From Trichoderma breve (lineage: Eukaryota; Ascomycota; Sordariomycetes; Hypocreales; Hypocreaceae), in the NCBI RefSeq assembly GCF_028502605.1, contig NC_079235.1:868001-932000 (forward strand): 64,000 bases of DNA. The letters are read 5' to 3'. Positions 55,271-64,000 of this stretch are shown here, piece by piece. The notes below the pieces were generated by a model. The model saw nothing but the letters and a program-made list of their open reading frames with translations. It did not search any database and was not told where the DNA came from. The first letter of the stretch is position 1, and each line of letters begins with the position of its first letter. The position numbers and the translations under genes are program-made.

Positions 55271-57271
55271 TTATACCACAATTTCCGCCAGCTTCTTCAC
55301 CACATCGTCATAGTATCGCACCGACAACCTCTCCGCCACCTCATCAGCAGTCTCATCTTCACCAACCTCCAAACCCAGCTCATGCTCCCCCGTCAAGCAT
55401 CTCCTCGCCGCCTCTTCAAACCTCTCTCCCATCTCAGCACCAACATCAGCTACGCTCTCTGCGGCAAGCAGCTGGCTCCGCACATGCCGAACCACATCCG
55501 ACTGGCCCTTTGCCAGCCTCATCTCGATTCCGAGCACCGCCTCCACCGGCTTCCAGTGCGCAAGCTCCACCAGGATGACGCCGAGGCTATATATATCGAA
55601 GCTCTTCTTCGATCGTTGGCGGCCCTTGCCTTGGTTTGACTGCGCCAGCGGGTGTCGGTATAGGTCGTGCTCTGCGTCGGAGCCGGGGATTTCGGTCACT
55701 TCGTCGGAACCGCCGGGGCGGGAGAAGTCGAAGCCTGAGAGGTAGACTTGGGAATAGTCTACATGGCCCGACTTTGTTCTAAAGAACAGAATGTTGTGAC
55801 TGCGAAGACCTTTGTGCAGCCAGTTGACTGCATGCAGATAGAGTAAACAGTTGCTGAGGGCATGCGCAAGCTTGATCCGCTCTGTAACTCTAGGTTTGCG
55901 AATTTCCTTGTCTAAGAGCAGCTCCCTCAAAGACACCGGTGGGAGGCTGTCATGAAGGTCGTCACTCTCCGGGCGTTCGAATATCAAACCCAGCCGCCGG
56001 TCTAGAATGTCGACATCATCTTCCGGAACATCTGGATCTGCCTTGTCGAAGAAGCCGATGCAATGGGGCGTCCGAAAGGCTTCTGGCTTGGGACTGTGGT
56101 TGAGCAAACAAGCCAGCTTCCGCACTCTGTCGACAATGTCCGCTTTGGACAGGCAACCAGGGGTTCCCGCGGTATCGTAGTCTTTCCACTCGATCCACAC
56201 CTTCTTCTTCCCTTGGGCAGTCTTCATGATGGCCTCGCACCGCGGGTCATCCAAGTCATCCACGTTGGGGTCCAGCTCTATAAGGTACTTCGGCATCTGT
56301 ACAAGACGCGGGTCTCCCGGCTTGGCAAGCCCCAGAAAGGCGGCCACAGCTTCGTCAATCACCGCGGGAGCATCCGACTTGGGGTCAATGGTCTCATTGA
56401 ACGCCTTGAACTTGGCTAGCTTGGAAAGTTGCCTCAGCTCGGCCATGCTTGCTTCTCTCTCAACGTTCGACATTCGTGTGCGTGACGATGCGCCAACATC
56501 TCTGGCCTCCAGCTGAGCCTTGAGAGCCAACACAAGGTGGCTAAGGTCGGCAATTTTGTGATGAAGAAGCAATACGCCCCGGTTGGTATCCTGCACCGTG
56601 TGTCGGATCTCAATCTGCAGTGAGTGGTCCAGAATGTTCATCATGCTATCATTTAAGAGAGTAAACTTGGACAGCAGGTGCTCGAACCCTTCTTTGTCAA
56701 AGGATACCCACTTGAGCCTTTTCAAGCCCTCTTGTGACTTTTCCTTGAGGTTGATCATAGCCTTTTTGATGAACAGCCTCTTCTTCTCTGATATAGGAAA
56801 GCTGGCCTGCTTGGCATCCTGTTCAGGGGAGATGAGAAAATCGCCATTGTCGCGAACGGGAGTCAGGTGGTTGTGCTTGTTCTGGATTTCGAGAAACTCG
56901 TCAAACAAGCATTGGACTTGCACCAGTAAATCTAACACGGTCTGGCGATGGAGATTGAAAACGTTTGAGTTTAGGATACGGTCTTGGTTTTCCGTATTCA
57001 CATCCAGCAGCCCAGATGTCTCGCTCCAGGCAAAGAGACGCTGCTGCTCCAGGCGGAGGCGCAGATTGAGGTATTTACAATCATCTTCATAGCCGAGTGC
57101 CGTGACAAGCAATTGGATGCCTTTTCGTATAAAAGATCCAGCAGAATGTTAACAATATTTTGCACACAAGCTTAAATCACATGAAAACATGCCTTGAATA
57201 CAGGATGTATACACTTGCATCCCCAAGGATGCAACGCCAAGAGCCAAGCCAGCCAGGGAGACGGGATCCAT
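55271..57271 (-). CDS. HeLo-domain protein with C-terminal pseudokinase domain (642 aa)
   Basis: Exons: 57271-57193 and 57120-55271 (1929 nt). The join needs a GC-AG intron (donor gcatgt at 57192) and restores CIQ-GIQLLVTALGYEDDC. Residues 1-~210 are a HeLo (prion-inhibition and propagation) helical domain: MDPVSLAGLALGVASLGMQV, CKYLNLRLRLEQQRLFAW. HeLo domains act as membrane-targeting death executioners in fungal incompatibility. From ~290 a kinase fold follows: SCNLLYLHAVNW-like helix (SNCLLYLHAVNW), a catalytic-loop position reading LHKGLRSHNILF, SGFDFSRP in place of DFG, and a KKSFDIYSLGVILVELAHWKP helix. The HRD Asp is Gly and no VAIK Lys is evident, so it is probably catalytically dead. 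Possibly a regulated cell-death or signalling protein, by inference. Confidence 0.85.
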
Positions 57272-59905
57272 GTATGCAGACGGGGCTTTCTTAGATCCCA
57301 AGGCCGGAATCTCCCTGGTTCAGCGTGCCGAGGGATTTGACGGTTCAAGTTTGTTGGGTGAGAATTGGAGGCTGATGCAAGCACAAACAGGCCATTTAGT
57401 CTATTGGTACTGTACGGTATGGCGCACCAAGATTCGTGTTACATGTGTGTAACGAGGGCTGGACGAGACTAGCGAATTGCCTACGAGATGGTGTGGGGAT
57501 GGAGCGGAAGAGGACCGAGGCATGGCGAATCGTGGACCGAACCGACGGCGGCAGAGGGAGAGACAAGGGGGCAGGGGGAGCGGATTGTTGGTGTTGGTGG
57601 TGAAGATGGTTCTTTTGTGTTATGATAATACAGCCACATATACGAGTACAATTTGATATATGCAACTCCGGGTTTGCCCTACTTCTCTGCCAACAAAAAA
57701 AAGCCAGCTACTATTTTACTCAATCCAACGTGAACATAAAGAGTCACGACGCCTATCCTGCGGGAAAGGGCTCAGCAAGACTCCCGATCCAAGGCTGAGA
57801 GCAAATCCCCGAAGACGGAGCCATCGTTGCTGGTGTTTCTTTTCGCCCCTTTGCCTCCCCCTAACATAAGGCTTAGATCGTCTCCATCCACAAATAGTCG
57901 TTCGGCACAATTACATAGTCTGATAGTACAAGTTAGTACCAGGGCAGTAGTTCCTGTTGGGTGGCGCTCGCGTCTCGGCGTCTGCTGGGTTACACGACAG
58001 CAACAGCAAAATCAAAAACGACACTGTGAGAGTAGTGAACGCGCGCGTCGGAACGACGGGGCGCAGCGATTGGCCCGCGAAAAGGCGGCTTGCTCTAGAT
58101 CTCATTTTACAGATTGCATTAGCCTGAGAATAATGTCGCTGGGTTCCGTAATTGAGTGTTTGTGCTCCCTTGCAGTTGGGTCCCCCGGGAAAAGTAGAGG
58201 CCTTTTGGTCTGTTCGTTGTGGGTGGGTTCATCCAGCTTCCGCTGCGGATAGCGTCAGAAGTTTAGTGGTGCAGTTGCGGAGAAGATGGGCAACTTGTAA
58301 GATCCATGGGTTGCACCTGGCACTCCGTAGATTACCAAGTAGATATATGTAGATTCATCGTCGGTGCCTTGTTAAAGCCCGATATTACCGGCAAGTGGCT
58401 GGATGCTTTACTACTAGTATATCTATCTCAACTCAAGTCTGAGTGCTTGATGATGAAGGTACGTGTATTCACGCATCGTGATCCCGATCCGGTAGGTACA
58501 TGGTTACTGTACCTGCAGTACTCTGGTATGGTGTGCTCGTCATCCGGACGGCTGGCAGCAAAAAGGAAAGAAAGAAAAAAAGGAGTACAGTAGGCTGTTT
58601 CAATGTTGCGGTCCCCTGCCGTACACAACTTTTTGCGCGGCTGCCGTCTTATCTCCACGTAGGAGAGTACATACAAATTGGAAATCCGAAATCCAATCCA
58701 ATACTAAGGTAACGTGTACCGTACCGTCTCCGTCTCTGTCTCTCGCACATGGCTAGAAGTGGCGCTCTGCTAGCAATCTGACGGGCTTTCAGCGTTCTTA
58801 CAGGCGGCTTGGCCTGCGGAGAGGGCTCCGCGATGGCGTCCAACCACTGTGCCAGGTGCCTAGTACCGCTAAGGCAATAGGGCGCATGGCGCTAGATCGA
58901 GGCCAAGAAGTTCCAACTTTCTGCACTCTGCGATTAGCCCGGCCGTGTCTCACATCTACCGGGCCGCGGTGCTTGGGCTGCATGTCTGGAACAACCCTTT
59001 TTGATGAGTCTGAAGATGTGATCAATGTGCTGTTGTGCTGTGCAACTGGATGTTATGCTATGCTGTCATATTGTATCAATTCCATGGGATTCGTTTCGGA
59101 CAGCACTGCCTCTCCCGTTGGCACCCTTGAAAGCTATCGAATGTACATGCATGTACTCGATCTTAGTAATTGGATCGGATGGTTCACTGATCCAACACCA
59201 TTTGCGCCGGTCGATATTAGCAGGGCCCCGGACAGGTACTTGACGGTACCACCAGATGCATCGCCCAACTCTGTTTTAATGTCTCAGGTACATCTTGCGC
59301 AATCGCCCCTGGTACCCTCTACTTCCATGCTCTGTCTGTGTCTTGTTTGAATCCAGCAATCGGTGCTTGTTGCTTCGTGCAGGCAGATTTCAACCAGAGA
59401 GTGCAAGAGGGAGGCAACAGCATTATTCATACATCCGTTGCCTGCTTTTCCCGGGCTTCCGGTTTGCAGTTGGAACGGGCACTTATAGGCGCGAGCACTA
59501 GGCATTCATCGTATATCGTAATCCCTGTACCAACAGCAATCCAGGCAAGGTAGACACGAGTCCAATATCAAGTGTTCATATCACCAATTACGGCTCCCTG
59601 CTTCCCGTCCGCTGCTAGCCAGGCTCAAGGCCAAGTGACGAGAACACACACGGCAAGACAAGGCGCAAGTACCTGCTACCGCGGAGTGAGAGAGCCGGGA
59701 GTCCCTGGAACTACCGCAGCACGTTTGCCCGCACCGTTGAACCATAAAATTTCCCCACCCCGGACGTGCCAGCGAACCTCCTCCCCTGAGCTTCAGTCCT
59801 CAATCAAAGAGTTCCTCTTCCTCTCCATACTTTCTTCTTTCTCGATTACCAGCAACAAGATTCTCACCCATTCAGGCCCGTCTGACGAACTCAACCACCA
59901 GCGCC
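57272..59905. other. Long gene-free divergent region (2.6 kb), HeLo gene to transcription factor
   Basis: Promoters of two divergent genes. Overlapping short frames on both strands carry no recognisable features. The last ~300 bp before 59906 are C/T-rich, leader-like sequence. Nothing else supported. Confidence 0.5.
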
Positions 59906-62444
59906 ATGGCCAACAGTTCTGGTGTGCAGCAGACACCCGTCGGGACCCTGTCACCACCTGATTCCTCGTCATCTGCATCTCAGTCGCCGATTTCCCCGAC
60001 GCATGGAGTCCGGATTCCTCTCGCAGTCGCCGACGTGCCCGATGCTGGCCTGGCTAACAGGAGCCCGGAGGACCCAGTCAAGGCCTCCGAGCTGAAGGAC
60101 GACAGCGATGGACGCTCGCGGGAATCCGCTGTTCCTGCGGCATGCTTGGCTTGCGTAAGTGAAACAGTGCTTTTATTGGTTTTTATTGGTTTTTTCCTTT
60201 TTTCCTTTTCGTCATCATCGCCGACCTCGCTTGGAGGCGTTCGTTTGATACCCCAGCGACATATGCAGAAACCCCAATTTTCTCGATGCATTGATTCGGG
60301 ACGAGTCATTTGCAAGGAAGAAGAAGAAGAGAAGCAGAAGGAAAGAAAAAAGAAAAGAAAAAGAGCAGAGGGGAGGGGAGAAGGACGAGAGAAGAAGAAG
60401 AGGAGGAAGCAAAGTATGAGAATCGCATGCTGGTGGTAGTAGTTTTCCATCCACGAATCTCGTACTATTCTCGCCATGTTCACCATTGCCAAGAAACCCA
60501 AACCCATCACTCGATTGCGCATTGACACAATGGATCACGTCTCGCTAATCACAAGTTCGCGTCCGATCGTATAGCGGAGCAAGCATCTCAAGTGCGATGG
60601 GCAGACCCCGTGCTCTCGATGCGTCGGCTCCAACTTCGAGTGCATCTACGTAGCATCTCGACGCGGCTACAAGGGACCCCGTCGAGGACCAGCACACAAC
60701 CCAAACAAACGCCATGCCACATCTCCTCCCGACACGGATTCCATCAGCATTGCCGCGTCGGACTGCCCCATGCTGCTCGGCGCCGGTGTCTCCAGCGCCA
60801 TGCCGGTGCCGCTGCCCTCGACCCCGATGGCCATGCAGAGTTTCAGCCCCAACGGCCTGCTCGCCGATGCTCCGGCGACGCCTTTCCAAACCACCCCTGC
60901 CGTCACGCAGGCACAGCTGTATCGGTCGTATTGCAGCATCAACGGCATTGAGCCCGCCAACATGGTGACGGGTACCCACCTCCCTTTCCCCGCTCACTTT
61001 CCCATGCAGACCCTCCAGGAGAGGTGCATCGACTCCTTCTACCGTTACTTTCATGGTTCACACCCCTTTGTGCTCCCCAAGGAGCACCTGCTTCGCTATG
61101 CCAGTGAAAACTCCATCGACCCACTCATGGCCGTGATCCGATGGGTTGGATCGCTTTTCATCGATGTGGGCAAATCACGGCTGAGTCTGTACGATGACGC
61201 CATGCGTCTTCTCGACGACCTGACCCAACCTCAGGACGGCTTCAAGGTTCAGGCGATGATGCTGTCCATCGTGGCGCTAGATGGCTGCTGCCAAAATGAA
61301 AAGGCGGCCCAGCTACTCGGCCGAACTGAGACGCTGGCTCTTTCGATTGGCCTCAACAAGGCGCACTTTGCTACTCTAAACGGAAGAAGCAACCCAGTGC
61401 TAGAGGAGAGCTGGCGGCGAACATGGTGGGATCTGTTCATCATTGACGGCATGGTTGCCGGTGTCCACAGGATGACCAACTTTTTGCTTTATGATGTGCC
61501 GGCCGAAGTCAGCCTCCCTTGTGAGGAGCACCAGTATTTGTCTGGGGTAAGTTTCGACTGAACAGCTCTTGTTTATTTTAACCTCTCCCATTTCCACCCC
61601 AATCGAGACTGTTCTTGCTTTAACACTCTCTTTGTAGCACATACCCCAACCCATGAGCTTGGAAGATTTAGAAGACCGAGAGTTTTCCGGTGATGAGCGC
61701 CGCTTCTCCTCCTTTTCATACCGAATTCTCTGTGGCCGAAACCTAGGTAGATTCATGAGAACTCCTCCCATTTACGGGCCAGATGACGAGAACCTGGAGC
61801 GGATCGAGAATCTCCTTACCAACTGGCGACTTCACTTGCCCGAGGACAAGAGGGACTCACTTACGGCTGATGGTAAGCTTGATGAGATGATGTTCCAGGC
61901 ACACATGATGATGTACGCCACGTCCATCCTTCTTCACCAGCCTCATTCGCAGCTCGACTCTTCACCCTCCGAGAAAATCACCTCTTGCGCACCATACCAA
62001 CTAGTCCCGGCGGGAGACCTTTTCAACAAGCACACGAAGCATACGATAACATCAGCCAACGGAATCAGCAAACTAATTACACACCGAGTGCCGTTGCTGT
62101 CCCACACCCACTTCTTCACCTGCGTCATTACCCTTTCTTCCATTGTGCATCTCAACAAGTGGGCACTCTTCTTCATTCAACACGATGATGATGACCTAAG
62201 GCAGCAGATTCGCCTTAACATCGGTGCCCTCAATGAGCTGTCTGCCGTGTGGGGCGCCGCAGAGAGAGCACGAGGACAGGTAAAGGGTGTAGCGCAGGAG
62301 ATTTACCACATTAAGAAGGAGCAGCAAAAGAATCCGCAGTACTGGCTTGGATTCACCCAGGAAGACGTCATGAACAGCATTGCCGCCGACGAATCCATCA
62401 TCAGCAACTTCGATAGCATGCCACCGGCCCATCTACTAGGATAA
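59906..62444 (+). CDS. Zn2Cys6 (GAL4-type) fungal transcription factor (675 aa)
   Basis: Nuclear DNA-binding regulator. Exons: 59906-60154, 60575-61546, 61638-62444 (2028 nt). The zinc cluster is split by intron 1 after C83; the joined pattern is C80-x2-C83-x6-C90-x5-C96-x2-C99-x6-C106, the standard spacing. A basic linker follows (ASRRGYKGPRRG). The middle carries the fungal-specific transcription factor domain: SFYRYFHGSHPFVLPKEHLL, MLSIVALDGCCQNEKA and SWRRTWWDLFIIDGMVAGV. The N-terminal 79 residues are Ser/Pro-rich. The first intron is 420 nt, far longer than any other in the window, and purine-rich in its centre. Regulated pathway unknown; it is over 40 kb from the PKS, so not obviously its regulator. 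Confidence 0.93.
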
Positions 62445-64000
62445 ACCAAGGCTTGACGTGTAAGTCTTTCTCTCTTCAAAAAAGAGAGAAGGATACTGTA
62501 GATATGACGTGTCTGTTGGAAAGTACCTAGGTATAGAGACTGGGGAAATGTCATTTACATACGAGAGGACCGCCTTCACAGTAACTACCCAGGCAGGTCT
62601 ACATGGGGGAGTTTGAAATTTCCTTATTATCAGGAGCATTGAATAGGGTCAGAGCGTCGGTTGAGGCGCCGTTGTGAGACGACCTCTTTTTTTGGAATTT
62701 TTGGGTATCTAAGATCTATTTGTATATTAATGAGTCATGAATCTCCTTGTCGAATTTCTACTCTGTGGTTAGAAATTTCTATTCGTCTTAATCGTCTTCT
62801 TCCTGAATGCTAATGATGGAAGAATTGCAAGATGTGTTGATGCTTTCGGGATAGGAGCAAGCATATAAAGATGTCTCTTTTCACACGATTTACGCATAGT
62901 GACATTCAATAGTGCTCCTTGCTCAGTATGGATTCAGCAAAGAGCAAATACTACGTAAATATTAGATTCAACCATTATTTTCACCATTAATATTGAAAAA
63001 AACCACTTCAAATCATCGGCTAATGTGAGATACTTTGCTTTCTACGTGTCGAATGCTTGTCGCGTGGTTGGTTCTAGGGTAGATTTGTTGGCGCGATGAG
63101 GATCTGCAGCACGGCGGTGTCGACGTGAGCGAGCCTAGGATAGACTCAAATCACAACAAGCACAGCATTGGCGCACTACAGTATAAAGCACTTGCACAAT
63201 CTATTCTCCGCGACATGTGGCAAAACACAGATCCGTGGATAGCCTCCTTTTTTAAAGTCGATCGATGCGCTGGCAGACCGCCAATCGGACCCCTAAAAAG
63301 ACGGCTCCTTTACTGTACAGCAGCCAAGATGGCCGCCATTCTTACTCTCCAAGGTACGACTACACACACACACACCTTGACGCACCAACAAGGGGGAATA
63401 GTAAGGACATGCGCAGCTGAGAAGAGGCGACTTCACAAACTTCCGATTGACGAGACGGCTAGCCTTTGCGGGAATGCCTAATGCAAAGGCAGGAACAAGC
63501 GAAGACGGGCTCTTCTTTTTTGTGTCCCTCGTAATACTTTTTTTTATAGCAACAAGTACGAGCACTATCAAAAAGGCCTGGGGTGGATTCGCTCTACTTG
63601 CCCATGTCAGAACGGAAAAGCCAGCCACCTGTAGGGGTCAAGTCCTTAAAGAGGGCTGGGCGGGCGTGGCACCGTGTCATTGGATCGGCGCGCCAAAACT
63701 TGAAAAGGGCCTGCGGTCAAAACGTTCGAACGGGATGCAAGCGGCAATTAAGCTCGACGGTGCTAGTTAATGCAGATTCAGTGGTGCAGGCGAGTAATTG
63801 GCAGACTGTGGAAAGCAGAAAGTACTGGTCTTAATGTCATGCTCCGTCACGGCGTCTAAAAAGAACCTGGAAACAGGCAAAAGAAAACAAACTCATCGCC
63901 TCAACCTTGATGAGCTAAAAATTCACACAAGCTGACTGAAAAGTGGCGCCCCTTGTCTGGTCGCTGATGAGGCGGTGTTGTCACATGATTCGCCCAGCGT
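62445..64000. other. Terminal gene-free region
   Basis: 3' flank of the transcription factor, then promoter-like sequence. A short AC run lies near 63363-63377. No frame with coding features up to the window edge; a gene may start beyond it. Confidence 0.45.

Noticed and set aside
1..64000. tRNA, 5S rRNA or complete transposon
   Set aside because: Scanning by eye found no tRNA T-arm/anticodon pair, no 5S sequence, and no transposase or reverse-transcriptase motifs. A covariance-model scan would be decisive.

Overview
This is a fungal nuclear window. Genes carry short GT..AG introns (mostly 50-90 nt), intergenic spacing is 0.3-3 kb on both strands, and many genes are found mainly or only in fungi (palC, a Zn2Cys6 regulator, a highly reducing polyketide synthase, a HeLo-domain protein, a PP2C of the Ptc7 type). 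Gene content and intron style suggest a filamentous ascomycete, probably Sordariomycetes and perhaps Hypocreales; that placement is inference. For almost all split genes I traced both splice sites and checked that the summed exons are a multiple of three.

Layout. (1) 0-18 kb is accessory-like: a 2-oxoglutarate/Fe(II) amino-acid-hydroxylase-like enzyme behind a 37-bp tandem repeat, a six-exon highly reducing PKS (2465 aa), a five-exon acyl-CoA/AMP ligase, gene debris between them, a possible small basic/His-rich protein and a sulfotransferase-like P-loop protein. PKS and ligase share a strand and could together make and activate a polyketide acyl chain; no thioesterase, NRPS or cluster regulator is visible. 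(2) 18-40.7 kb is a conserved housekeeping block: SPC2, EMC3, RPC25, a NUFIP1/CCCH protein, SPT2, ribosomal P2, a single-pass PPxY membrane protein, ALG6, palC, a secreted Thr/Pro/Glu-rich protein, SDH2, PTC7 and a mitochondrial SAM carrier. (3) 40.6-46.1 kb is a tandem duplication joining the 3' end of the SAM carrier to an F-box-like gene. Copy 1 is frameshifted; copy 2 has an in-frame TAG followed by 50 more coding-like codons. (4) 46-57.3 kb has a MAK11 WD-repeat protein, an Ark/Prk-type kinase, a CYSTM peptide and a HeLo-pseudokinase protein. (5) 57.3-64 kb has long non-coding stretches around a Zn2Cys6 transcription factor.

Most interesting items: the HeLo plus pseudokinase architecture (parallel to animal MLKL) with a GC-AG intron; the SAM-carrier/F-box tandem duplication with its two differently broken copies; the orphan PKS-ligase pair with an altered methyltransferase motif; and the SDH2-PTC7 shared promoter, which pairs two ubiquinone-linked mitochondrial functions. 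I saw no rRNA, tRNA, CRISPR array or complete transposon.
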